Shown: one piece after another, positions 24,690 to 36,965 of the stretch
Layout of the letters: every line of letters starts with the position of its first letter
Position numbering within the stretch: the stretch's first letter is position 1
NCBI GenBank assembly: GCA_024364735.1
Contig: JAGFNQ010000863.1
Span: 221,183 to 285,182 of the forward strand
DNA from: Boesenbergia rotunda
Lineage: Eukaryota > Streptophyta > Magnoliopsida > Zingiberales > Zingiberaceae
DNA: 64,000 nucleotides
Direction of reading: 5' to 3'
Program-made: the position numbers and the translations under genes
Notes under the pieces: model-generated
What the model was told of the DNA's origin: nothing
Databases searched by the model: none
Seen by the model: the letters and a program-made list of their open reading frames with translations, nothing else

Positions 24690-25768
24690 AACATATACGT
24701 GTTCAGTTTGTTATATTCATGAATAAATATTATGAACTGTTGAGCTATTTACAATAAAGTTTGTAAATGATGTTTATTAATAAATTTTTATCAACATAAT
24801 AAATAAATAAATAAAATAAATAAAGATGAACAAAGAAGTTTCTATTATCGAACTCAATAATAAAACAAACAAATTTTAAAATGTAAAAGTTTCAAATAAG
24901 TTTAAATTTAGAGCTTGATAAGTAACATCTAAATAAATCAAATTCAAGTTAATAAAAAAGAATCAAGTAAACTTAAATAATCATTTTAATAGCTCAGTTC
25001 ATTTTAAGCTTGATTTATCTGAGTTTGATTACTTTATCTCAAATAAGTTTGAACATCGTAAAATTTGGAATTTGAGTTGGTTCGTCTCATTTACCACCCT
25101 ATTTTATTTATATTTGAGGGTCATGTACAAGGGACACTTGTGTGTCTATGTATCCAATTTATAAATTTTATAAATTTGATGTCTAAGCATAAGAAAAGAT
25201 AAATCAATTACGAGTGGATGGATTGAATTAAGCTAGCTAATCACATGAGCTAAGTCAGTTGAGTAAATTAATTGAGCTGAGGTGATTGGACTAATTGGCT
25301 TAATCGTCGGCTGAAATATCAAATTTGTCTAGCCAAGTAAGTCAAACATGAGAGAGCTAGGTAAGTTGATTGGATCGGGTGAACCTAGTGGATTAGGTAG
25401 GGTAGGTTAGATAGTTGATTGGGGCAAGACCATACAATTGACCCAAGTGAAATGGTTGGATTAGTCAAAATGATTAAATAGTGAACTAGTTAATTAATTA
25501 TCATTATTTTGATAAAATCGCCGTCAGGCCTAGGGTACGATGATAAGAAGTGAGATGAACTTCTTAGATACTGAGGATTCAAATCTCATCCAAAACATAT
25601 TACATCTGATAAGTTTGAATAACTTATGATGTTGGACGGTCCTCTAAAACTCATCTACACTTCTTGATATATCTTAGTGACAGGATTAGATTGATTATTT
25701 TAAATTAATAAAGATTATATATATATATTATGTCCAACAAATATATTTTGATAAATATCGTTAACATA
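24690..25768. other. Intergenic, nothing recognised
   Basis: AT-rich sequence with a TTGG/GATT-rich part near 25200-25500. No gene, repeat family or boundary could be identified. Confidence 0.5.
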
Positions 25769-25777
25769 ATAAATAAA

Positions 25778-26159
25778 GAGTAATGATAGGGAGAGTGAAT
25801 TTGGGAGAGTAAATGGGAGAGTGAATGACGTGGCAGTTATTGTATATACGTTCGATCGCCGATCGGACACCACCGGCGGCCTCTGATCACCGTCCCGAAT
25901 CAAACTATGTCCTAAGAAGATCGGTGAACTCATCGGGAATCGCCGCAATTACGATCTCGTCGCATTCACCGTCAATCCGACGAGATCTCAATTACCGGCG
26001 ACCCTGCCGGGTTCACCATCCCCCAAGACATAGTTTGATTCGGGACGGCAATCAGAGGTCATCGGTGGTGTCCGATCGGCGATCGAACATCTACACATTA
26101 GCTACACGTCATTCACTCTCCCATTCACTCTCCCAAATTTACTCTCCCAATCATTACTC
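25778..26159. mobile_element. Mutator-type foldback MITE
   Basis: A 382-bp element starting GAGTAATGATAGGGAGAG and ending with its near-complement. The inverted arms extend well over 120 bp, through 'cgatcgccgatcggacacca' and 'cgaatcaaactatgtc', leaving only a short middle. The exact 9-bp duplication ATAAATAAA (25769-25777, 26160-26168) is the Mutator target length. It has no transposase. Confidence 0.88.
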
Positions 26160-26275
26160 ATAAATAAAATAATTTTTTAAACGTTTAAATTTATTGTCAT
26201 AACCCAACAAGTTTTGGGGTTCATAAAAAATTAAACTATTTAACCTATGATCATAAACAAATACGTAAATATATT

Positions 26276-26960
26276 TGATGGGATTGAACATCCCGTGACC
26301 CACATGTGGATGGAAGAAGCTATGTGGCAAGAGGTGTCGAGCCTAAACGACTCTCTCTCCGGGGCTCCCTAGACCCTCTCGAGAAGGGGATCCCCCGAGA
26401 CCCTCACGGGTAGATACACCCCGGGATTAAATCAGAAGAGACACTCCCGAGATCACCTCGGGAAGTCATGTCCCTGAGACCATCTCGGGAAGGCAAAATG
26501 CCCGGGACCCCCGGGTCGGAAGATCCCGAGATCACCTCGGGGAAGCGGAGTCCAAGAAGCATTCGGCCTCAAGGAACGATCCCCCTTTCTTCGAATTTGT
26601 GGATAATCATCACCAATTATCACAGAGTCATCATGGCCCATAATTGTCGCAACGGTCCGACGGCGTGGACTGTACGTGCAAAGGTTATCCTATAACCGAC
26701 AAATCGGGGTGACGTGGAAAAGATCGTGGAGACTCGTGAGACAACCGCCGCAGGTATAAAAGGTACTCCAACCCCTCCGGTAAGGGGGTTACGCCTTCTC
26801 TACTTCACACACTCTTTTGCCTTCTCTTCATCTCCTAGATCGAGGCACCGACTTGAGCGTCAGAGTGGGCTCCGCCGAATAATCTCCAGCGGTTCTCCTA
26901 ACGCTCGTGTTAATCTCCCAGGGTGTGAGTGTTTCCTCTAGCGTCAACGTCCACGTGATT
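26276..26960 (+). mobile_element. Gypsy-like LTR (probably solo)
   Basis: GC-rich stretch beginning TGATGGGATTG, with repeated 'cccgagatcacctcggg' palindromes (26400-26560), a TATA box tataaaagg at 26755-26763, a pyrimidine-rich start region and a 'cgacttgagcgtcagagtgg' segment, which recurs in LTRs of Tat-type Ty3/gypsy elements. No target duplication or exact 3' end could be fixed and no internal region follows. Confidence 0.55.
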
Positions 26961-28131
26961 TGAACTCTAATGATTGACCGTCGACGTCGATTCCTTTTAG
27001 AATTTTAAAAGAGAAGTGCATATAAAAACTATTATTTTCAAGAACTATATTCTTCTAAATATTTTTGTAATTCTTCTATTTATATTTCCACGTGAAGCAG
27101 AGGCAGAAGGATGACACCTAATTACGCGAGCGAAATTTGTAGGTTATCATAATTTTAATGATAATGAAGGATATGGGCTACATATATTCTCTTATAAGAG
27201 TTCAATTTGCAAATTGCAACCACTCAAACAAACCTTGTAAATTATATATTATTAACACTTAAAGATATCTAGCAAATCTTTCTCCTTTTTTTTTAAAAAA
27301 AAATTGTCAATATCTTTTTTCGAATGGGGACAAGATCTAGAAAAAAAACTATTCCTTATAGTAGGTAGATTAGTAAGGGTTCTTTCACATATGTTTTTGT
27401 TGGTGTCTTTATTTTCTTAATTAAGGCGGTAATTGAGTGAGCTAAGTTTTAAGATGTTCAATCTTATTTGATAAAATAACGAGCAAGTCGAGTTAAAGTT
27501 AAAATAATTAAATCATTGAAATAATTATTCAAGTTTATTTTTTATGAACTTGACTTTGGGTAAAACTTGCCTTGAGCTCATTTAGATGTTATGTATCAAA
27601 TTTTCAACGGCAATTTACCAAAGGGCGTACGCAACAATTGGTAATTACCAACGGGTGCACCATGGTTTTATTTTCACCAAAGGGCGCACTCATTATAGTG
27701 AACTTCCTCTTATACCCCTCATGTTATCTATTGTCTTTCTCTTTCTCTCTCAGTAATAAATTCTGTGACGTCAGCACATGCAACGTGACTTAATTACTGA
27801 CTTTTATTTTAAAATAATATCTAATGGAATCGGCGTTAAATTAAAAAATGTAAGGTAAAAATTAAAAAAATATTTCACTTTAAAAATTTCTCATCCAACG
27901 TGATTTAAAAATATAAATAAATAATTTTTATTTTTATTAATAGAAATTAATATATTAAATAATATTTAATAAATATATTAATGTATAAAAAGTTTTTGGA
28001 AACAAACTGTTGGATTTAAAAATATAAATAAATGATTTTATATTTGATTAATAGAAATTAATATATTAAATAATATTTAATAAATATATTAATGTATACA
28101 TATGTTTTGAAAAAATTGACCGTGGTAGCTT

Positions 28132-28335
28132 TCAGGCCCACGCTGGGCCTGAAATATTTTTATTTCAGGCCCACGCTGGGCCTGAAATATTTTTATTTCA
28201 GGCCCAGCGTGGGCCTGAAATTTTTTATTTCAGGCCCAGCGTGGGCCTGAAATTTTTTATTTCAGGCCCAGCGTGGGCCTGAAATTTTTATTTCAGGCCC
28301 ACGTTGGGCCTGAAATCTTTTGATTCAGGCCCGAC
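28132..28335. repeat. Array of 'caggcccagcgtgggcctg' palindromes, left arm
   Basis: About six units of 31-37 bp, each itself a near-perfect palindrome joined by A/T runs (gaaatatttttatttc). The mirrored array lies at about 32125-32275. Confidence 0.88.
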
Positions 28336-28540
28336 GTGAACTCAAATTTTTTTTCTATTTAAAAAATATATTAATATATAAAAAAACCTATCAAAACACT
28401 TAATTTTAGATTCAAACGCAGGGCCTGAAGTCATCCCAGGAGGGTTTGAAGTCAAATAACTTCAGATCCTATAAATAATTAATTTAATAAATAATAATTA
28501 AATATAAAAAATATTTTTAAAATAAAAAATTTTTAGTGAG

Positions 28541-28690
28541 GGCCTGAAGTCATCAGTGACTTCAGGCCCTCTATCTGAAAAATTTTCCCTTAGGCTTGAA
28601 GTCATCCGACTTCAGGCCTAAGGAGGGCCTGAAGTCTGATGACTTCAGGCCCAAGGAGGGCCTGAAGTCTGATGACTTCAGGCCCTCCAT
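28541..28690. repeat. Array of 'ggcctgaagtc' palindromes, left arm
   Basis: Repeated ggcctgaagtc...gacttcaggcc pairs with short spacers such as 'aagga'. Mirrored by 31741-31925. Confidence 0.85.
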
Positions 28691-28758
28691 TAAACATATA
28701 AAAATAATAAAAACTTTTTTAAAAAAAAATATATATATAATTACATAATAATAAAATG

Positions 28759-31670
28759 TTATAGGAGTGGTTTAGGTATATCAGTGAATTTTGAGCAAAA
28801 CTCACTGATGGACCTACCATATTTGGAATTCTGAAAACTCATTATCAGTAGACAGGGTTGAGCTAGGAGATGAGATTTTGGGTGCCGAAACCTCTAATCT
28901 TGCCGTATCACCAATGCTATAGTAGTGGTTTAGGTATATCAGTGAGTTTTGAGCAAAACTCACTGATGGACCTACCATATTTGGAATTCTGAAAACTCTA
29001 TATCAGTAGACAGGGTTGAGCTAGGAGATGAGATTTTGGGTGCCGAAACCTCTAATCTTGCAGTATCACCAATGCTATAGGAGTGATTTAGGTATATCAG
29101 TGAGTTTTGAGCAAAACTCACTGATGGACCTACCATATTTGGAATTCTGAAAACTCTATATCAGTAGACAGGGTTGAGCTAGGAGATGAGATTTTGGGTG
29201 CCGAAACCTCTAATCTTGCTGTATCACCAATGCTATAGGAGTGGTTTAGGTATATCAGTGAGTTTTGAGCAAAACTCACTGATGGACTTACCATATTTGG
29301 AATTCTGAAAACTCATTATCAGTAGACAGGGTTGAGCTAGGAGATGAGATTTTGGGTGCCGAAACCTCTAATCTTGCTGTATCACCAATGCTATAGGAGT
29401 GGTTTAGGTATATCAGTGAGTTTTGAGCAAAACTCACTGATGGACCTACCATATTTGGAATTCCGAAAACTCTATATCAGTAGACAGGGTTGAGCTAGGA
29501 GATGAGATTTTGGGTGCCGAAACCTCTAATCTTGCTGTATCACCAATGCTATAGGAGTGGTTTAGGTATATCAGTGAGTTTTGAGCAAAACTCACTGATG
29601 GACCTACCATATTTGGAATTCTGAAAACTCTATATCAGTAGACAGGGTTGAGCTAGGAGATGAGATTTTGGGTGCCAAAACCTCTAATCTTGCTGTATCA
29701 CCAATGCTATAGGAGTGGTTAAGGTTTATCAGTGATTTTTGAGCAAAACTCACTGATGGACCTACCATATTTGGAATTCTGAAAACTCTATATCAGTAGA
29801 CAGGGTTGAGCTAGGAGATGAGATTTTGGGTGCCGAAACCTCTAATCTTGCTGTATCACCAATGCTATAGGAGCGGTTTAGGTATATCAGTGAGTTTTGA
29901 GCTCACTGATGGACCTACCATATTTGGAATTCTGAAAGCTCTATATCAGTAGACAGGGTTGAGCTAGGAGATGAGATTTTGGGTGCCGAAACCTCTAATC
30001 TTGCTGTATCACCAATGCTATAGGAGTGGTTTAGGTTTATCAGTGAGTTTTGAGCAAAACTCACTGATGGACCTACCATATTTGGAATTCTGAAAACTCT
30101 ATATCAGTAGACAGGGTTGAGCTAAGAGATGAGATTTTGGGTGCCGAAACCTCTAATCTTGCTGTATCACCAATGCTATAGGAGTGGTTTAGGTATATCA
30201 GTGAGTTTTGCTCAAAACTCACTGATATACCTAAACCACTCCTATAGTATTGGTGATACAGCAAGATTAGAGGTTTCGGCACCCAAAATCTCATCTCCTA
30301 GCTCAACCCTGTCTACTGATATAGAGTTTTCAGAATTCCAAATATGGTAGGTCCATCAGTGAGTTTTGCTCAAAACACACTGATAAACCTAAACCACTCC
30401 TATAGCATTGGTGATACAGCAAGATTAGAGGTTTCGGCACCCAAAATCTCATCTCCTAGCTCAACCCTGTCTACTGATATAGAGCTTTCAGAATTCCAAA
30501 TATGGTAGGTCCATCAGTGAGTTTTGCTCAAAACTCACTGATAAACCTAAACCACTCCTATAGCATTGGTGATACAGCAAGATTAGAGGTTTCGGCACCC
30601 AAAATCTCATCTCCTAGCTCAACCCTGTCTACTGATATAGAGTTTTCAGAATTCCAAATATGGTAGGTCTATCAGTGAGTTTTGCTCAAAACTCACTGAT
30701 AAACCTAAACCACTCCTATAGCATTGGTGATACAGCAAGATTAGAGGTTTCGGCACCCAAAATCTCATCTCCTAGCTCAACCCTGTCTAATGATATAGAG
30801 TTTTCAGAATTCCAAATATGGTAGGTCCATCAGTGAGTTTTGCTCAAAACTCACTGATATACCTAAACCACTCCTATAGCATTGGTGATACAGCAAGATT
30901 AGAGGTTTCAGCACCCAAAATCTCATCTCCTAGCTCAACCCTGTCTACTGATATAGAGTTTTCAGAATTCCAAATATGGTAGGTCCATCAGTGAGTTTTG
31001 CTCAAAACTCACTGATATACCTAAACCACTCCTATAGCATTGGTGATACAGCAAGATTAGAGGTTTCGGCACCCAAAATCTCATCTCCTAGCTCAACCCT
31101 GTCTACTGATAATGAGTTTTCAGAATTCCAAATATGGTAAGTCCATCAGTGAGTTTTGCTCAGAACTCACTGATATACCTAAACCACTCCTATAGCATTG
31201 GTGATACAGCAAGATTAGAGGTTTCGGCACCCAAAATCTCATCTCCTAGCTCAACCCTGTCTACTGATATAGAGTTTTCAGAATTCCAAATATGATAGGT
31301 CCATCAGTGAGTTTTGCTCAAAACTCACTGATATACCTAAGCCACTCCTATAGCATTGGTGATACTGCAAGATTAGAGGTTTCGGCACCCAAAATCTCAT
31401 CTCCTAGCTCAACCCTGTCTACTGATATAGAGTTTTCAGAATTCCAAATATGGTAGGTCCATCAGTGAGTTTTGCTCAAAACTCACTGATATACCTAAAC
31501 CACTGCTATAACATTGGTGATACGGCAAGATTAGAGGTTTCGGCACCCAAAATCTCATCTCCTAGCTCAACCCTGTCTACTGATAATGAGTTTTCAGAAT
31601 TCCAAATATGGTAGGTCCATCAGTGAGTTTTGCTCAAAATTCACTGATATACCTAAACCACTCCTATAAC
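28759..31670. repeat. 158-bp tandem repeats, nine direct then nine inverted
   Basis: Units starting ctataggagtggtttagg occur at 28759, 28917, 29075, 29233, 29391, 29549, 29707, 29865, 30018 and (partial) 30176; the spacing is 158 bp except one unit of 153. The array then turns round within 'gagttttgctcaaaactc' (30202-30219) and nine inverted units follow to about 31670. Each unit contains a smaller palindrome, gagttttgagcaaaactc. Units differ by only a few bases. The origin of the unit is unknown to me. Confidence 0.93.
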
Positions 31671-31740
31671 ATTTTATTATTATGTAATTATATATTATAT
31701 CTTTTTTTTGAAAAAGTTTTTATTATTTTTATATGTTTAA

Positions 31741-31925
31741 TGGAGTGCCTGAAGTCATTAGACTTCAGGCCCTCCTTGGGCCTGAAGTCTGATGACTTCA
31801 GGCCCTCCTTGGGCCTGAAGTCATCAGACTTCAGGCCCTCCTTAGGCCTGATGTCGGATGACTTCAGGCCTAAGCGAAAATTTTTCAGATAGAGGGCCTG
31901 AAGTCACTGATGACTTCAGGCCCTC
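31741..31925. repeat. Array of 'ggcctgaagtc' palindromes, right arm
   Basis: Mirror of 28541-28690 with the same units in reverse order. It is slightly longer and has single-base differences (e.g. one ggcctgatgtcgg unit). Confidence 0.85.
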
Positions 31926-32124
31926 ACTAAAAATTTTTTATTTTAAAAATATTTTTTATATTTAATTATTATTTATTAAATTAATTATTTATAGGATCTG
32001 AAGTTATTTGACTTCAAACCCTCCTGGGATGACTTCAGGTCCTGCGTTTGAATCTAAAATTAAGTGTTTTGATAGGTTTTTTTATATATTAATATATTTT
32101 TTAAATAGAAAAAAAATTTGAGTT

Positions 32125-32275
32125 CACGTCGGGCCTGAATCAAAAGATTTCAGGCCCAACGTGGGCCTGAAATAAAAAATTTCAGGCCCACGCTGGGCCT
32201 GAAATAAAAAATTTCAGGCCCACGCTGGGCCTGAAATAAAAATATTTCAGGCCCAGCGTGGGCCTGAAAGCTACC
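32125..32275. repeat. Array of 'caggcccagcgtgggcctg' palindromes, right arm
   Basis: Mirror of 28132-28335 with about two fewer units, so the two arms are not exactly equal in length. Confidence 0.85.
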
Positions 32276-32902
32276 ACGGTCAGTTTTTTCAAAACATATG
32301 TATACATTAATATATTTATTAAATATTATTTAATATATTAATTTCTATTAATCAAATATAAAATCATTTATTTATGTTTTTAAATCCAACAGTTTGTTTC
32401 CAAAAACTTTTTATACATTAATATATTTATTAAATATTATTTAATATATTAATTTCTATTAATAAAAATAAAAATTATTTATTTATATTTTTAAATCACG
32501 TTGGATGAGAAATTTTTAAAGTGAAATATTTTTTTAATTTTTACCTTACGTTTTTTAATTTAGCGCCGATTCCATTAGATATTATTTTAAAATAAAAGTC
32601 AGTAATTAAGTCACGTTGCATGTGCTGACTTCACAGAATTTATTACTGAGAGAGAAAGAGAAAGACAATAGATAACTTGAGGGGTATAAGAGGAAGTTCA
32701 CTATAATGAGTGCGCCCTTTGGTGAAAATAAAACCATGGTGCGCCCGTTGGTAATTACCGATTGTTGCGTACGCCCTTTGGTAAATTGCCGAATTTTCAA
32801 TTCAAATTTATTTGATTGTTTAAAATTTTAGTATTTTAAGCTTGTTTTATTAGTTATTGAGTTTGATAATACAAATTTATTTGTTAATTTTGAAAGTTTC
32901 TT

Positions 32903-35114
32903 CGACTTTTTACCAAAAGACGTATCCAAGAATTGGTATTTACCAAAAGGCGTATCATGGTTTCATTTTCATCAAAGGGCGCACTCATTTTAGTGAACTT
33001 CCTCTTATACCCTTCCTGCTATGTACTGTCTTTCTCTTTCTCTCTTATTAACAAATTCTAAGACGTCTGCACGTGCTTTTTCAGACTTTTAATTTATAAT
33101 AATATATTATGCAATCGGCGCTAAACTAAAAAACGTAAGGTAAAAATTGAAAAAAAATATTTCAGTTAAAAAATATCTCATCCAACGTGATTTAAAAATA
33201 TAAATAAATGATTTTTATATTTTATTAATACAAATTACTATATTAAATAATATTTAATAAATATATTAATATACAAAAAATTTTGGAAAAAAAACAGAGC
33301 GTGCGTGGGCCTGAAATCTTTTGAATCAGGCCCGACGTGGACTCAAATTTTTTTCTATTTTAAAAATATATTAATATATAAAAAAACCTATCAAAACATT
33401 TAATTTCATATTCAAACGCAGGGCTTGAAGTCATCCTAGAAGGGTCTGAAGTCAAATAACTTCAGATCCTATAAATAATTAATTTAATAAATAATAATTA
33501 AATATAAAAAAATATTTTTAAAATTAAAAAATTTTCAATGCCCTTGGGCCTGATGTCTGATGACTTGAGGCCCTCCATCATTAAATATAAAAAAATATAA
33601 AAAAAAATTTTTATAAAAAGTATAATATATAATTACATATTATTTATAATTTATATAAAAAATGTATAATATATAATTACATAATAATAAAATATTATTA
33701 TAAAGAAATCCAGATATGGGAGATCCATAGTGGGTTTTGGTCAAAACCCACTGATATTTCTAAACTACTCCTATTTCATTGGTGATATCTAATATATAGA
33801 TGTTTGGACACCTAAAATATTGGACCTCCCATATCCGGATTTCTGAAAACTCATATGAATAGAGAGGTTAGAGGTAGGAGATGATGTTTTAGGTGTCCAA
33901 CCATCTATATATTAAATATCACCAATGCAATAAGAGTAATTTAGTCATATCAGTGGGGTTTGACCAAAACCCACTGATGGACCTCCCATATCTGGATTTC
34001 TGAAAACCCTATATCAATAGACAGGGTTGACCTAGGAGAAGATGTTTTAGGTGTCCAAACATCTATACACTCTATATCACTAATGCAAAAGGAGTAGTTT
34101 AGAAATATCAGTGAGTTTTGATCAAAACTCACTGATAGACTTATCATATCTGGATTTCTGAAAACTCCATATGAATAGAGAGGGTAGAGGTAGGAGATGA
34201 TGTTTTAGGTGTCCAAATATCTATATATTAGATATCACCAATGAAATAGGAGTAGTTTAGAAATATCAGTGAGTTTTGACCAAAACCCACTGATGGACCT
34301 CTCATATCTGGATTTCTTTATAATTACATTTTATTATTATGTAATTATATATTATACCTTTTTTATAAAAATTATAAATAATATGTAATTATATATTATA
34401 CCTTTTGATAATTTTTTTTTTATTTTTTTATATTTAATGATGGAGGGCCTGAAGTCATTAGACTTCAGGCCCAAGGGCACTAAAATTTTTTTAATTTTAA
34501 AAATATTTTTGTATATTTAATTATTATTTATTAAATTAATTATTTTTAGGATCTGAAGTTATTCGACTTCAGACCCTCCTGTGATGACTTCAGACCCTGC
34601 GTTTGAATCTGAAATTAAGTATTTTGATAAGTTTTTTTATATATTAATATATTTTTTAAATAGAAAAAAAATTTGAGCCCACGTCGGGCCTGAATCAAAA
34701 GATTTCAGGCCCACGCACGCTCTGTTTTTTTTCAAAATTTTTTTATATATTAATATATTTATTAAATATTATTTAATATAGTAATTCTATTAATAAAATA
34801 TTAAAATTATTTATTTATATTTTTAAATCACGTTAGATGAGATATTTTTTAACCGAAATATTTTTTTCAATTTTTACCTTACGTTTTTTAGTTTAGCGCC
34901 GATTCCATAATATATTATTTTAAATTAAAAGTCTGAAAAAGCACGTGCAGACGTCTCGAAATTTGTTACTGAGAGAGAAAGAGAAAGGCAGTACATAGCA
35001 GGAGAGGTATAAGAGGAAGTTCACTAAAATGAGTGTACCCTTTGGTGAAAATGAAACCATGGTATACCTTTTGGTAAATATCAATTCTTAAGTACGCCTT
35101 TTGGTAAAAAGCCG
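32903..35114. mobile_element. Second, smaller palindromic Mutator-like element
   Basis: The 2212-bp element starts CGACTTTTTACCAAAAGACG and ends with a near-complement (CGGCTTTTTACC reversed). The exact 9-bp duplication is AAGTTTCTT (32894-32902, 35115-35123). It begins only 111 bp after the larger element ends and shares its layout: related terminal arms (atggtttcattttcatcaaa, catccaacgtgatttaaa), a ggcctgaaatc palindrome, a cttcaggcc segment and a centre of about three to four diverged copies of the same 158-bp unit. More differences between its arms suggest it is older. No transposase is encoded. Confidence 0.87.
33690..34325. repeat. Diverged copies of the 158-bp unit in the second element
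   Basis: Recurring 'atatctggatttctgaaaac', 'gatgttttaggtgtccaa' and 'atatcaccaatg' segments align with the 158-bp unit of the first element (accatatttggaattctgaaaac, gagattttgggtgccgaa, gtatcaccaatg) in the same order, with an outward-facing inverted end. Confidence 0.75.
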
Positions 35115-35123
35115 AAGTTTCTT

Positions 35124-36960
35124 TACAAATTTATTTGTTCATTTTGAAAGTTTCTTTGTTTATTTAATATATTGGTAAGAATTTTATTAACAAATATGAT
35201 TCAAAGAATATTATTCATAAATATTATTACGAATATTACAATATTAACGAATTAAATACATAAGTGTTTAGGTTTATTTATTTAGTTTAACTAGTTATTT
35301 AAACTTGTTTATTTAATTGATCTCTTGTATATTAAATGAAGATAAATATATTCTTACCAAATCGAATACCAAACTTATTCATAATCATTCAATTCATTTA
35401 CATCCTTATTTTCCTATTTTCAATATTATTCTTTTTTTATGTTGAATTCTAAGAAGAGATGAAATAAACAGTCTAATACATGAACATGACTAGTCAAGTA
35501 TTTTGACCGACTAGCAAAAGGATGTTGAAGAAGAGAAAATTGAAACTTTAGAATAACAATATCGGTTAGAATTGCTGAAAGCGAATATAAAGAATATAAT
35601 TTACAATTCTGATTAATTTCAGGCACTAATTTAGTAGAAATGGCAGAAATTAATAGAAAAGAAAATTTTATTGAGACATATTTTTTAGTGCTTTATATTG
35701 GGCTGAATAGAGAAACAGAGTTTTCATAATATTCATAAATCTTTGGACATTATTATTTCTATTATTGAACTCTAATAAATATCTCATTATGATGAGTGTA
35801 TATATCTATTGTATCATTGTTACATAATAACATTCTCATTATGATCTATCGTCAAATTTGATTCAAGTTGCAAAGATGAATATCGAGTCCGCTCAAGTCG
35901 AATGACAACATGAGCCAGTATAGCAATCTCTCCGAGGGATCCCTCTGAAAAGGATTCAGTAGTTGTCTGGCTCCTTATCTACTGAAGAAAGCTGTGGTAT
36001 GGGGCAATGGAAATGGATCCAAATGACTTAAATTTCTTCAATCGCGCCGATTCAATCCAATACTTTGTTAGCCGAAACACAGGATCGGATCATCGCCTCA
36101 TATCATGAAACAACACTTGAGGACAAGGGCCCTGCGCGCGAGTTTTCCTTCTTTCTCTTTGTGTGTGTGTTTTGTCGAAAAGATTTCGTTAGGTAGCTTC
36201 AAAGCGAGGGCTGATACATGATCTTAAGTTGTAAGTAGTCCTGCAAAGAAGCTGTTGCATGCAAAGAAGCTGTTGCAGGTTGATCGGAATCAAAGATGGA
36301 ATGGTATAGAACATGCAGCATACCAAGTGAGCTTAATCAGGAGCTCTCTGCATTTTCTTGTTCGTCCCAATCGAGAGCTGCACTAGAAAGCTTTGCTGTC
36401 ACATAAAATTAGAATAGGGTAAGGATTCAGAAATGAAAAATACATATGACAAAGAACAGCTATAAATTGTCATGATCCTCAATCAAATGGTTTATCTTAT
36501 ATGAAAATTTAACTTTATAAAATGTGAATTTCTACCTTATTTATCCACTGTTATTTGAAATTGGCAATACAAATCTTGTCATCCACTGAGCTTTATGCAA
36601 CCCAACATCATTAGTAACAATTAAACACATTAAATCAATTTTCATCACAATGACTAATATCTTCTTTAACCTCCCTTTGACCGCTACACCTTAGACTTTA
36701 ATAAATTCCAATATAAATACACAATCTATTGGTCTAGTATCTTCTTGTGTATATTATTGGGGCATTTTTCTGAACATGCCAAAAACAAATCCAAATGAAC
36801 AAGCAAGAGAGATCAGCATCTAACAGTTTACGCATGGGCATGTGGGCATCAGTGAGACCTAACCATGAAGACAGATATACACGGGCAATCTCAGTTAGTA
36901 TAGTTTTACCAAATCATGATTCATTTTCCCTTCAAATCGAGAAATATTGATCAAGCACAA
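35124..36960. other. Intergenic; one short tandem duplication
   Basis: No gene could be supported. An 18-bp unit tgcaaagaagctgttgca is present twice in tandem (36242-36259, 36260-36277). A less AT-rich stretch at 35880-36400 has no open frame of note. Confidence 0.5.
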
Positions 36961-36965
36961 GTTCT

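Larger units (their letters stand above)
27608..32791. mobile_element. Giant palindromic Mutator-like element
   Basis: The 5184-bp element starts CGGCAATTTACCAAAGGGCG and ends with its complement, with an exact 9-bp duplication AATTTTCAA (27599-27607, 32792-32800), the Mutator target length. The terminal repeats do not stop after a few hundred bases. The whole left half (27608 to about 30209) is mirrored by the right half (about 30212-32791), with only 'gctc' unpaired at the centre. In order from each end come: about 500 bp of unique arm; arrays of ggcctgaaat palindromes; an AT-rich spacer; an array of cttcaggcc palindromes; then 158-bp repeats, nine on each side. No transposase is encoded. 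Similar open frames appear on both strands (30129-30350 plus, 30073-30294 minus) only because of the mirror symmetry. Confidence 0.9.

Noticed and set aside
28759..31670. Direct repeats reminiscent of a CRISPR array or centromere satellite
   Set aside because: No unique spacers, the units are contiguous and turn round at the centre, and the array lies inside a transposon with a 9-bp target duplication; 158 bp alone does not make it centromeric.
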